Source of the DNA: Trypanosoma brucei gambiense DAL972
Lineage: Eukaryota; Euglenozoa; Kinetoplastea; Trypanosomatida; Trypanosomatidae
Assembly: GCF_000210295.1 (NCBI RefSeq)
Contig: NC_026741.1
Span: 1-64,000, forward strand
DNA length: 64,000 bases
Direction: 5' to 3'
The position numbers were made by a program, and so were the translations under genes. The stretch's first letter is position 1; every line of letters starts with the position of its first letter. Positions 51,828 through 62,947 of this stretch are shown here, piece after piece. A model generated the notes under the pieces. That model saw only the letters and a program-made list of their open reading frames with translations, was not told the DNA's origin and made no database searches.

Positions 51828-52742
51828 TTGCTTAACGCACCTTTATTCCGGATCACGATAGAGGATGAAAATACGAGTAGATATACACATATCTTCTCAT
51901 CACTGGAGTTGTTAAGGGCATATGATGGAATAGTGGAAAAATACATAAATACGGTTCGGTTTTCAGTGTAAAATCACGGACAAACAAACACGGGTCGTAA
52001 CAACCGTTTTCCCGTTGTGCTCACAAGAAGGATCAGCAGGGAGTGAGTCAAGAAAAGCTGATGCAAAGAACACAAACGATCCATGACTTAAACTCTCGCA
52101 AGAAACCCAGTTGTTTTCAAACCTTCATTAAAATTTCGTTGTGTTCACTTTGTGTGTGATATTTTCGTCTCATCGTACACGATTTGCTTAACTAATAATA
52201 ACAACAAATCATCGACGAAAAAAAGGCGAAGCCGTGACAAATGTTAGGATGCCACCTGATGGTATGAACATGTGTTTCCGATGTAAACACAAACCTTATG
52301 CCAAGAACACAGCGTGCAACAATACATCGGTGCACTTCTCTTTAAACCAATCCGTGAACAAACAATCCGACATTGTAACATACATATATATGTATTTAGT
52401 GCATCCTCGAAAGCTTTCCCCGAACACCACCCACCTGAAAAAAAAAAAAGAGTATTAAAAGAATAAGAATGCATTTGTATACGGTAACGAAATGCAGGAA
52501 CAGGTACGAACGGTGTCATTGCCGACTGGCAATCAATCCATGGCAAATATACAGTGGTAGCATCGTCAAAATTGTAAAAGGGAAAAGTTACGTCAAAAAA
52601 AAAAGAATATTTGGCACCAAGCATACTCTTGCATCCCCTTACAATCACGTCCACAGTGGCATTCCCACTGCTCAGTCTTTCCCACCCATTGTTTGACATC
52701 AACTTATTGCAAGTGGCCCTCATTTTTACCGTGCCGATGGCT
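51828..52742. other. Intergenic, 0.9 kb
   Basis: A+T-rich with A homopolymers (52,440-52,449; 52,597-52,606). Minus frame 52244-52723 (159 codons) starts at a GTG-type position, lacks a domain and contains a homopolymer-coded Phe run; not accepted. No RNA gene seen. Confidence 0.55.
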
Positions 52743-52988
52743 CTACGCCTCTGGTCCCTTTACCTTAGGTGCCATGGTCACAATTCCATGACTTTGCGCT
52801 TTTGACTTTGCACGCAGTTCCATCGCTATGGCCTGAGTGTTTTTCTTGTGTGCGCGCTTTATTTCGATTGATTCCTTGGCTGAAACTGTGTGGTGCTTTG
52901 CTCCTTGGGCGCGCATTTTAGCCTCGCGTCGACCCTGGTTGACACGATTCTTGTCGCCACCTCTAGTAATTTTTGCTGAATGTCCCAT
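52743..52988 (-). CDS. Small basic protein (UPF0390-like?)
   Basis: 81 residues from the ATG at 52988. About one quarter of residues are Lys/Arg; there is no signal or membrane segment. MGHSAKITRGGDKNRVNQGRR is followed by KESIEIKRAHKKNTQAIAMELRAKS. The composition and the K-K-N-x-x-A-I segment recall the small nucleolar UPF0390/DUF2462 proteins, but the match is weak. The codon use and the placement in a compact array support a real gene. It could be a ribosome- or nucleolus-associated protein. Confidence 0.6.
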   Translation of the reverse strand: MGHSAKITRGGDKNRVNQGRREAKMRAQGAKHHTVSAKESIEIKRAHKKNTQAIAMELRAKSKAQSHGIVTMAPKVKGPEA

Positions 52989-53237
52989 CACAGCAATGAT
53001 ACGCCCCTAGGTATGTGCTTACGGGTAGTGGTGAGGTAAACCCTTGGAGACACAAAATACAGGCATTTGGTGAGAGAGAAATAGCCCTGGAGTACTGTTA
53101 TGTTTTGTTCGGAATACACAAGGTTTCGCGCACAAAATGGGAAGTACTGCCCAGAAAAACGGACAACTTACACGAACTTCCAGGGGAAGATGTGGGAGAG
53201 GTGCGTTTACAAATCTTAAGTGATGAACACAAAGCAA

Positions 53238-54149
53238 TTAGTTCATCTCACTTTCGCCACGGCGAATAGCACGGCTTGCCTTCAGCTCCCTTCGTCGTGC
53301 ATCCACCTGTAGTTCATGTTGGTATTCAGCCCACTGGGAGCGCTCCAGAAATCTCTGCTTCTCCAAGTAACTGTCGTCCTGGCGCTGTTGCCTGAAGCTC
53401 TGGAGGGAAACACCTTCCTCTTGCAACTCCTTCGTAAGGTACCGTTCCCACTGCGCATGTGACTTTTGGATGAGACCTGAAGAGGTTGACATCGTGCGCA
53501 CGCCAGAAGAATCTCCCATTGCGGACTTCTTTTCCCCTGCCGCAACCCAGTGAGCGTGTCGCTCACGCTTACGACGGTGTACCACTATGCCACTGCGGTC
53601 GAGTTGTGCACATTCACTATGCACTACAGGTCTGAAGTGTTGCGGTTGCGATGCTTCGGTCGAGCCTTCACCTAAAGGAGCTTTGAGTTTGCGGAAGAAG
53701 ATTGGGTTCGCTACGGCCAACACTTCATCGAAGCTCTGCGAACGCGCTAGGGCATCTGAACTCGACAGAACTGAGAGAAGCCGCTGGAACAGGAGAGCGT
53801 TGGAGAAAGTGGACAGAATTACACCGTCATCCGGGTCCAATGTACCTTTCCGCATAGAGAAAGGCTCTGCAATTTTTCCGTCATGCAAAGGCACCGTGTT
53901 TCCGACCTTGCGCTGTGAAAGTAACCTCCGGAGTCGCTGTTCCCGTTCCAAGCGTTCCGTTGCTACCGCATCACCACAATCCCCTCCTGTTTCCCTTATG
54001 CGGTCAGTGATGGAACAAGTAGAGGAGATGAAGGACACGGAGTCTGAAGAGGAACTGCGGTTGGATTGTGTAGAAGCCGAATCATCACCATTGTCACTAC
54101 CGGAACTGTTTGCAACATCGGTTGAAGTTGAAGAAGAGCTGGAACTCAT
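53238..54149 (-). CDS. BCNT-domain protein (SWC5/CFDP1-like)
   Basis: 303 residues, ATG at 54149. The N-terminal 50 residues are almost all Ser/Thr/Asp/Asn and disordered. The C-terminal part fits the BCNT (Bucentaur) domain: HAQWERYLTKELQEEGVSL, then SYLEKQRFLERSQWAEYQHE followed by an Arg-rich end, matching the W-x-x-F/Y...EEG...YLEKQ-x-FL-x-R pattern of CFDP1 and yeast Swc5. Swc5 is part of the SWR1 complex that exchanges histone H2A.Z. The middle (SFDEVLAVANPIFFRKLKAPLG) is unknown. An alternative is a basic coiled-coil protein with chance likeness. Confidence 0.62.
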   Translation of the reverse strand: MSSSSSSTSTDVANSSGSDNGDDSASTQSNRSSSSDSVSFISSTCSITDRIRETGGDCGDAVATERLEREQRLRRLLSQRKVGNTVPLHDGKIAEPFSMRKGTLDPDDGVILSTFSNALLFQRLLSVLSSSDALARSQSFDEVLAVANPIFFRKLKAPLGEGSTEASQPQHFRPVVHSECAQLDRSGIVVHRRKRERHAHWVAAGEKKSAMGDSSGVRTMSTSSGLIQKSHAQWERYLTKELQEEGVSLQSFRQQRQDDSYLEKQRFLERSQWAEYQHELQVDARRRELKASRAIRRGESEMN

Positions 54150-55585
54150 AATCCGCTAACAAAGTAATGGGTATTCAATAAGGAGTTGACTAAATTTCTT
54201 CCCAAATGCAAGTTCTCCCCTGCCTTTTTTTCGCCTCCGCCTCGGCCTTCCTGTCCACTAAGTTTAATAACAGCTATAGAAGCTTTGCACAGTTCCAGAA
54301 GTTGATATTCGGTATTGTTCCTTCCTTGTGAGTGCTACATCAAAAGGGAGCGGAAGCAAATGTGAGTTCAACAAACAGTACAAGGGTGGATGTTTTTCCC
54401 CCTTCATTTGTATGAAACAAGTAACGCTATTACTGCGATTGAAAAGGGACACATTGTGTTCGGAAAAGAATATATATATATATAATAACGTAACCATCCG
54501 CCTGAACGAAAATAAAAGAAACCGGATAACTTGCCGACACCCAGTCGCCCAACAGAAGTGTCACATGCAATTCGTATGGGGATGTTTGCCCGTTATTTTC
54601 GATAAGTCCATTGAGCATAATGTCCCTCAGCGATTACAAGGTGAAGAACATCACGAAGACTCTAACAGGTTGCCACAAGCTCCAACACAATCATTTCATG
54701 TATTTGCCGCATCCTCGTACATGAAAACTCCCAGCATACGACCTTTTTTCTTTTTGCCCACCCAGTTATTGCGAATGAAACCCTCAACAATCGAATTTTT
54801 TTTACCTCCCAGGCACACCTACCCTTAACTTCAGGGTGCTGTGAGGTTAGCGACGAATAAAGAAAATGCTTTGAAAGCGTCAGTAACTTGTAATACGTAG
54901 TATAACGCACATTACGTTTTCATTTTTCTTTCTAACGTTCTTAGGATATGCTGCAGAAGTAAAGTAATAAAGAAAGGGAAGAGTTCAAATTCTAAACGTG
55001 GTTGAACTACCACATGCATGTAGAGGAAAGTCGAAAACCAAAGGAAATGAAAGTGTCAAAACTATCAATACGTCTATAGCAGAAAGAGAAAAGGGAGTAA
55101 TTTTAGCACAATGTTTACTTCCTCCTCACCCTACGTTCTCCACTTGACGGCTTCACGAATACAAAATCGGTAATATCTGAGGATGGAGTCAGCTCGCTGA
55201 AGCTACTTAAATAACCGTTTTCTTTCTTTCGATCGAAGTTCTGTATGTCTTCCGACTACTTACGTCGAATAATCACTAAAGTAGTGCATCTGTTACTCAG
55301 ACACGCGCTCAATTAGATCAATGTTTTATCCGAACCATCTCTAACTTGCCAAAAAATGACAAAAAACACGCACATACAGAAAAAAAAAAAAGTAAAGTAC
55401 ACAATAAATGTATGCATATGTTTTCATTGCTCTATTATTACTATTTGTTTATTAACCCAAACTCCGTGAGTTTCTTCCTTCCACAAATGACCCCTCTATA
55501 AGCAATCTCTTCTTTTCTTTTTTTTTTGTATCGCCAGTTAGACCGTTTTCATAATCTATAAGAATCCCCATGTATGTGAGTGTTC
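54150..55585. other. Intergenic, 1.4 kb
   Basis: The longest gene-free stretch in the core part. A + strand frame at 54328-54828 crosses a TA run (54,472-54,484) and has no domain. No RNA gene recognised. It is long enough to hold both UTRs and little else. Confidence 0.55.
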
Positions 55586-58231
55586 TCAAAACTGTGTGCC
55601 AACCCCCACACGCTGCTTTTCATTGAGTGTGAGGAACGATGACACAATAACTGTTACCACACTATTTAACTCTTCCAAAATACCAACTGCAACGGCGCCC
55701 AAACTATTTCCTCTACTGCTCGTACCGCCGCTGGCATTAAAAGAAACCGGCCTCCCCCCTTGTGTTATGCCATCCCTTGTGTTCTTACTGGCAAGCGCTG
55801 TAACTACTTGAAGTCCTTTAGCCACACGTTTTGAAAGGAGTGCCAACTGTTTAACAAGACTACTTCGTGTTTGTAGAATAAATTCAAACGTATTGCGTAC
55901 TTGTTTTAGGTAGGCTTCGTCGTTAGCGGAAGGATTCGTTTGCCCAGTGAGAATGTTTATGTCGCCGAACAGTTGGAGATTCTTGAGCACACCGAAGAGT
56001 GGATCCTCAACAGAAGGTTTGTTTTCTGAAGAATTTCTCGTAGTTGCATCCACAATGGAACCAACAACGGTGTTAAGGGCATTTCCAGGGGTTTCATCCA
56101 TTTGCTTCGCTGTAATGGTGCCACTTGGTGTGGGGTGGAAATCACCAGTCTCAACACCACTGGCGGCATTCATAAAGTTCACAGATGACAGGAGAATAGG
56201 CAAGGTTTTCTTCAGGAAGGAGAAATTTTCGGCAGTTTCACCCTCATCTCGCGCAAGCAGCATAAGTTTGTCATATATAGGATCATTTGTTGATCCTGCC
56301 AACGGGTGCTGCAGGTACGCGAGTAACTGCTCATACACATCCGGATCGCAATCACGCAGGGACTGCAAGTAACGTGAAAGAGGCCCATTGCGCTCAAGAA
56401 GTGCAGACTTGGTGCCTTCATCATCGCTAATGTAGAACTTGTCGGGATTGTTCAACATTGTCGCGTTTAAAAGGGCAATCAAATGAGGATCAACAACTTT
56501 GTCTGCTAGCTTGCGGCGGAAGCCATTTAGCAGTACTGCCATATCTCGTTCTTCCTCTTCTTTGCGTCGAAGTGTGTACTCCATGGAACTCAGTAGTGTC
56601 CCTAACAGCTCATTCTTCTTTCGTAGTTCTTCCAGTTCGTTGCTTAATGCGACACCACCGTCACGGGACGAACAAAACTTATAAGCGTCCGTGACGCCTT
56701 TAGTTTGCAATCCCTGTGCTGTCGCTCTGTGTAAGCGATCATATTCCCCGCGGACATGCTCTAATTCCAACGATTTGTCCCTCAGTTGCCTCTCCAAGTG
56801 CAATTTCTCTGAGTTCCTGGCCGCCAACTGTTGTTCCACATCTGCCTTCTCTTTAATCTTCTCAGAGACGTCCGCACGCGCTTTTGAGGCTTCCGTTGCC
56901 GCGTTGTTCAGGTCATTTCGGGTCATGTTAAACTGTCTTTCAGCGCCATCGGCACGGGCGTTCGCGTCGGCCAATTCCTTGTTGAGTCGTTTCACTTCGC
57001 TCTCCAGCTCCTTTATGCGAGTGCTTGATGACACGATTTCAACCTCCTTTTCTTTTTCTAAATCATCTACACTTACTAGCCTTAAACGCAACTCCTGCGC
57101 TTCGTTACGCGCGGCTTGAAGCTCTTCTTGTAACTTTGTAACGGTCACTCCAGCGACAGCCACGCGGGTTGCGAGTTTGCTGTTTTCAAAACTCAGTAAA
57201 CATTTGGCATCCTCCACATTTTTTTCTTGTTCATGCGGACCCATCGCCGGTGTCGACTGCGATGGCACGTAGTAACCAGCAACATCCCATATGTGAGCCA
57301 CACTATCATTTCCAATCGTCCATGCGCGGACTGTTTCCGCAACATAAACCCGCGCCGCCCCGTAGATAAAGGCGTCGTGGGCGCCATTCACACGGATTAG
57401 CACTTCGTATGTGTGAGCATTAACTACGGCAACCACTCTGCAGTGTGTTGTTACCAGCACTTTCCCAGTGATTGCCTGCAACGACGTGACAGCTTCCTTT
57501 CCAATCAATACCCGGCTCTTCAGAGTAAACAATACAGGTTCCAATGACCTCCTTTCCTCGGATTCCGCATCCAATGAATACACACTAATGCAACCACTCC
57601 TACGTCCCACCCAAAGGGTTGAGGTTGTAGGTTCGACGAGGAGGCGTGTAACGTCAGAGTTGTCCTTCAAGTGTTCGACCACCATCTCGCCACTATAAGG
57701 ATCCCACACTCGAAGCGACCCATCGCCATGTCCGCTAATAATCAAACCAGCAAAAACTGTCACATCTCCAGCAGGGCTTGAGGAGGTGCAAGCCATCATC
57801 TGAGCTTTACTACTTGGATTCCATTGGACTATTCTACCTGTTTCAGAGGCACCGATGACCGAATGCCCATCAAAGATTAATGCTGTTATGGGCGCTGCAG
57901 TGCCTGTACCCATAATTGCAATTTGACGTTTCCACCGTCTCCTGGTGGCTTCAAATATGTGAACGACACCTTCAGAACTTCCTGCCCACAATTCATGGTT
58001 TACCAATACCATACACTTGAAGTGCACGCGATTGTTGCCTTCGGCAACGGCAATGCGCTCCAACAGTTGGCCGTCTTGTGCATTGTGCACAGCGACACCA
58101 CCTTTCAGTTCGGCCACCCAAACAACTTTACCGACAACACAACAGCAACGAGCATTGCATTCGAACGTCCCTACGGGTGCAAGAGGGAACGTTGCCGTGG
58201 AATCACCTCCACCAGCCTTTTTGGGACCCAT
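55586..58231 (-). CDS. Beta-propeller plus coiled-coil protein, unknown function
   Basis: 881 residues, ATG at 58231. Residues about 15-330 form WD-type repeats: ELWAGSSEGVVHIFEA, SVIGASETGRIVQWNP, LIISGHGDGSLRVWDP, LWVGRRSGCISVYSL and AWTIGNDSVAHIWDV, sufficient for one propeller. Residues about 350-570 are a long coiled coil (TKLQEELQAARNEAQELRL through NELLGTLLSSMEYTLRRKEEEER). The last 300 residues are helical with Ser/Asn-rich stretches near the end. This combination occurs in structural and trafficking proteins of the cytoskeleton and flagellum, but no family could be named. No membrane segment. Confidence 0.88.
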   Translation of the reverse strand: MGPKKAGGGDSTATFPLAPVGTFECNARCCCVVGKVVWVAELKGGVAVHNAQDGQLLERIAVAEGNNRVHFKCMVLVNHELWAGSSEGVVHIFEATRRRWKRQIAIMGTGTAAPITALIFDGHSVIGASETGRIVQWNPSSKAQMMACTSSSPAGDVTVFAGLIISGHGDGSLRVWDPYSGEMVVEHLKDNSDVTRLLVEPTTSTLWVGRRSGCISVYSLDAESEERRSLEPVLFTLKSRVLIGKEAVTSLQAITGKVLVTTHCRVVAVVNAHTYEVLIRVNGAHDAFIYGAARVYVAETVRAWTIGNDSVAHIWDVAGYYVPSQSTPAMGPHEQEKNVEDAKCLLSFENSKLATRVAVAGVTVTKLQEELQAARNEAQELRLRLVSVDDLEKEKEVEIVSSSTRIKELESEVKRLNKELADANARADGAERQFNMTRNDLNNAATEASKARADVSEKIKEKADVEQQLAARNSEKLHLERQLRDKSLELEHVRGEYDRLHRATAQGLQTKGVTDAYKFCSSRDGGVALSNELEELRKKNELLGTLLSSMEYTLRRKEEEERDMAVLLNGFRRKLADKVVDPHLIALLNATMLNNPDKFYISDDEGTKSALLERNGPLSRYLQSLRDCDPDVYEQLLAYLQHPLAGSTNDPIYDKLMLLARDEGETAENFSFLKKTLPILLSSVNFMNAASGVETGDFHPTPSGTITAKQMDETPGNALNTVVGSIVDATTRNSSENKPSVEDPLFGVLKNLQLFGDINILTGQTNPSANDEAYLKQVRNTFEFILQTRSSLVKQLALLSKRVAKGLQVVTALASKNTRDGITQGGRPVSFNASGGTSSRGNSLGAVAVGILEELNSVVTVIVSSFLTLNEKQRVGVGTQF

Positions 58232-58635
58232 CGCTATTTGATTGCACGCCTTTAGAACCCTCCACCGACCCTCGGTTTAAACAACTTTTTTACCGTCGCC
58301 GTAACGCTCTTCCCTTTCTCACTTGGTCACTTATGAACATACGAAAATAAAAAGCGATGTGGTTCAAGGGAGGAGACTAGTACATACGACAGTGTGTTGC
58401 AAAGAAACATGATACGACGATGCCCAAGGGCAGAACAACAACAAGAAAGGCAAATAAACAACAGTGCAGCGTGATGGCGTGTAAGTTCACACTCTTCAAA
58501 CTGTAGAGTTCTGTCCTCAGTTTTCTGACCCCATTGTTAAGTGACCCGTTTTGTCAAATCTTTCACAGCCTCCTTTTAGAAGTTAATGGTTCATATAGTG
58601 CTTAAGAACTGCAAAGATTAACACCATGTTGCTTC
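58232..58635. other. Intergenic, 0.4 kb
   Basis: No gene seen; UTR sequence of the two neighbours. Confidence 0.6.
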
Positions 58636-59823
<1,188 letters not shown>

Positions 59824-60114
59824 CTAGGGAGAATAGAGTTCTTCACCAGTCGTTTACTATTTTTGTATTCCTTGCCCTACTAATTCTACCAATTGCCTTT
59901 TCCCTTCTGTAGCCTTGTAGCTTCAGTTTCCCTTGCACCGCTAAGTTCCGCGCAATAGAAAAAGAGAACTACGGGACATAGATAAGACATCAAGTAAAAA
60001 AGTGTGAACGTGAAGTATATCAAACCACGAATGAAATTTATTATTTTTTTTTCGCTTTTCCTGCTGGGACAGCAGTTCGACAATCTCCAGGTAACGATAA
60101 AATGTAGTAATGAT

Positions 60115-61653
60115 TTAATAACTTATGGGGTAGAAGACGTTTTTACGGCGCCAGACATCCAACACAGCTTGTAGAAAACGTTGGATGACATCGTGACTGC
60201 GTTCTCTTTCTTCCGCCAAAGAGATTACAGAGCCCACAGCCTCACCATTTCTGGAACCACCAGCAGAAAGCTGGGGAATAATAGCGGGCAAACCACTAAT
60301 AATTTGTGAGCACTCCAAATCAATTGCCGCCGCCAAAACCGAACATTTTCCCCCCATATCAGCAAATACGTTATCAACGTACCTGCCCTCAACTAAGTAC
60401 CGAAGCAGGCAAGAGAACCATGGCTGCTCCGGCGCCGGCTCCCCTTGTTTTATCCAATAAGCCGTTATGGATGTCACACGGCGATTTTCAATGAGTGTGA
60501 TAATGTCCACACGTGTGCACGACTGTAATAACCACGCTATTAATGAAGGGGGAAGAGCTGCATGTTTAGAGAAGGTCTCCTCCGATGCAAGGATGTCCGC
60601 TAATGTGATCGCAACGCGCGTTTCAAACTTAGGCATGTTAAAAAGCCAACCGAGAGATTGCAGACGCACACATTCCTCGCGCACTGTTTTGGATGCCCCG
60701 GCGCAGGGACGTCTGTTTTCACCATCGATCATCACCGTTCCGTCCGCTATGGCTTTGGTAGTGTCCAGCGTAAAAACAGCAGCAGTTTCCCTGCATTCGC
60801 GAGTTCGCTTTGACTCCACCGTGTCCACGTTATCGCCAAAGTTCAGAGGGTTAGTCTCCCATGGAGCCTTATGCGCCAAAATATCCCACGAGTGCTCAAC
60901 AAAGAATCCCGCCATGGATCTTAAGATGAAATTAACGGGGTCTGCGCTTGCCGAATCGGTCAGAACACCGGCTTCCTTTAGTGTTGTCGTGCGCGAGCAG
61001 ACAGATCCCACAGCCGCCGTGGTGAAGGATATGTAATCCCCCTCGCGCTTCAAGTATTTACCTAACCGACTACCTGACGAGGAAACCAATAATGTAAAGT
61101 GATGGCAAGCAATATCCCTCTGAACGCGCATTGCTGAACCCGTGATCTTCATTTCGTCGAGAAATAAATCGTGTCTCTTCGTCGTTGTGATTCGCTCGGG
61201 GCCGATTCCGAATTCTCGGCAAAGGTGCCAGCGTAACAGCTGAATAGATCGCTTCGGTTCATAAGTGTCACGATGAGTGAACACAGAAAAACTGACATTT
61301 CCCAAATCATGGTAAACTGCACCACCACCGGAATTGCGGCGCGCAATGCTCACGCCATCGTGATGTGCTGCTCGCAGAGCAACTTCAGAGAATATGTTTT
61401 GGTTGCGCCCGACAACCACACAAGGTTTGTTAACGTACATGAGGAGAAGGGCCTCCTGCCGCCGTAGAACGACACCACGCAGAAGTGCCTCCTCAGTGGC
61501 GAGATTGTCATAAATGACATCCGAGTTCGATATGAGTGCCACGCTTCGCTGTTTGTCCGATAGCAGCCGGTCAGAACGAATTGAAGCGCCGTGGCGGTTC
61601 ACAAAATCCAATAGAGATATCGTGGGGCGCAGAAACAGTCTGGCAGCGCGCAT
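60115..61653 (-). CDS. LPLA: Lipoate-protein ligase, mitochondrial
   Basis: 512 residues, ATG at 61653. It would attach lipoate to the E2 subunits of 2-oxoacid dehydrogenases and to the glycine-cleavage H protein. The N-terminus is presequence-like (MRAARLFLRPTISLLDFVNR). Family motifs are in order: NLATEEALLRG, CVVVGRNQN, SIARRNSGGGAVYHDLGN (about 95-113) and KITGSAMR (about 165-172, with the adenylate-binding lysine). The C-terminal 250 residues contain the accessory domain and diverge more; the total is longer than bacterial LplA (about 340). It lies 300 bases upstream (in transcription sense) of KREPA3. Confidence 0.95.
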   Translation of the reverse strand: MRAARLFLRPTISLLDFVNRHGASIRSDRLLSDKQRSVALISNSDVIYDNLATEEALLRGVVLRRQEALLLMYVNKPCVVVGRNQNIFSEVALRAAHHDGVSIARRNSGGGAVYHDLGNVSFSVFTHRDTYEPKRSIQLLRWHLCREFGIGPERITTTKRHDLFLDEMKITGSAMRVQRDIACHHFTLLVSSSGSRLGKYLKREGDYISFTTAAVGSVCSRTTTLKEAGVLTDSASADPVNFILRSMAGFFVEHSWDILAHKAPWETNPLNFGDNVDTVESKRTRECRETAAVFTLDTTKAIADGTVMIDGENRRPCAGASKTVREECVRLQSLGWLFNMPKFETRVAITLADILASEETFSKHAALPPSLIAWLLQSCTRVDIITLIENRRVTSITAYWIKQGEPAPEQPWFSCLLRYLVEGRYVDNVFADMGGKCSVLAAAIDLECSQIISGLPAIIPQLSAGGSRNGEAVGSVISLAEERERSHDVIQRFLQAVLDVWRRKNVFYPISY

Positions 61654-62056
61654 TGCATCTGTATGCGCACCTCACCTCCTTCCTTCTACACACAACAAAA
61701 ATAATGGGAATGTTAAACACACGAAGACAGACACATAAGCAAGATTTCTGGTACTCACAACCGATTAAATAATAGTAAGCAACATTTTTACTGTGAGGGG
61801 ATTAGGTCAAACCGCGCAGCACACCACGCTCAAAAGATGGGCGAGTGTTTTCCTCATCGCTGGTTCATGCCGACGTGGAACAACAACAACGCATAAGTGG
61901 GTTTTTTTGCGTCATTGGATTTGACAGATCAAACAAGGAAGAGGGAGAGAGAAAAAAATGTCTGCAGGCAACGAAGAGTACAGGCATATCAATGAAAAAA
62001 AAAAGGAGGGAAGAAAAGTGTAAGACTGAGCACAACACAGCAACCACGGCAATTTA
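61654..62056. other. Intergenic, 0.4 kb
   Basis: No gene seen. A purine-rich run at 61,935-62,030 on the + strand is a pyrimidine tract on the minus strand and may serve trans-splicing of the lipoate ligase mRNA. Confidence 0.5.
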
Positions 62057-62398
62057 TCACATATCGGATTTCGGTGCCTCCACCGGTGTTACATTTATAG
62101 GATCAACTTCTGTTGCGGTGTTACTCTGAGAGTGACGAAGAAGGAAGAGTGCCAAGTGATCTATTGGATTAGCGGGCCGAAGGCGGCAGAGATCCTCTAA
62201 ACCTTCCGTCAATACGGCCATTACATGAGTCTCCAGATACTCCGGTACACTGAGTGGTTTTGGTAAATCATCAGAGGGGCCGGAACACATACCTTCCCTG
62301 TTTGGTGTGGGACCCCGCGTTTGATTCTGCACGTCCGTAGCGGGTGAGCCGGGTTCACCAAAAGATGCATGAACAGTGGCTTCACTCTTCCCCTCCAT
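62057..62398 (-). CDS. Dpy-30-motif protein
   Basis: 113 residues, ATG at 62398. The first 50 residues are polar and disordered. Residues about 53-92 are a Dpy-30 motif (YLETHVMAVLTEGLEDLCRL, then PANPIDHLALFLLRH), a two-helix dimerisation module. Dpy-30 proteins occur in SET1/MLL histone methyltransferase complexes, in flagellar radial spokes, and with AKAP-type partners; the sequence does not choose between them. The short C-terminal tail is acidic. Confidence 0.9.
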   Translation of the reverse strand: MEGKSEATVHASFGEPGSPATDVQNQTRGPTPNREGMCSGPSDDLPKPLSVPEYLETHVMAVLTEGLEDLCRLRPANPIDHLALFLLRHSQSNTATEVDPINVTPVEAPKSDM

Positions 62399-62947
62399 GT
62401 CTGTGGTACTATTCTCTTTTTAATTCTTCTCTTACCAGCACTACTCCAGTAGTGCAAATTTTTTTTTTTGTAAAAAAAAAAGATGATACAAGGAAAAAAA
62501 CGGGTAGCCGTTGATTGACACACGGCTGGACTGTTTTGACACAGGTACCGCATCAACCGTAAAGTAGAGAACGAGAGGGTAGTTAAGGGTTAAGAGAATC
62601 AGTTAATCCGTTACACAAACAGCACACGGTTCCACTTTCATCATCGATGCGATGTGCGTTAGGACGTCTTTTCTTTCCTTCTTTCCTGTTTTTTTTTTAA
62701 AAGTCTCTCATTCAAATAATGCGAATGCCAACACAAATGTGTCAACCATACTTACTCCTTTGATGTGTATTTCATCATTTGGGCGCGTGGGTACAACACA
62801 CAAACACACATATACACACAAGCATTGCCAATGCATTCTTTCTTCTCTCCCTGCCGTGTTTGCGATACCCTACGGTACTAGCATCAACCCTGCGTGAGAG
62901 TACCTGCCAAACAAATGCCAAGAAAAAATTACCGCACCATAATAACC
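62399..62947. other. Intergenic, 0.55 kb
   Basis: No gene. T and A homopolymers at 62,460-62,480 and a CACA-rich run at 62,797-62,822. Confidence 0.6.

Noticed and set aside
52244..52723. 159-codon minus frame upstream of the carnitine acyltransferase
   Set aside because: No domain, a homopolymer-coded Phe run and TA/CA-rich DNA; looks like UTR and spacer.
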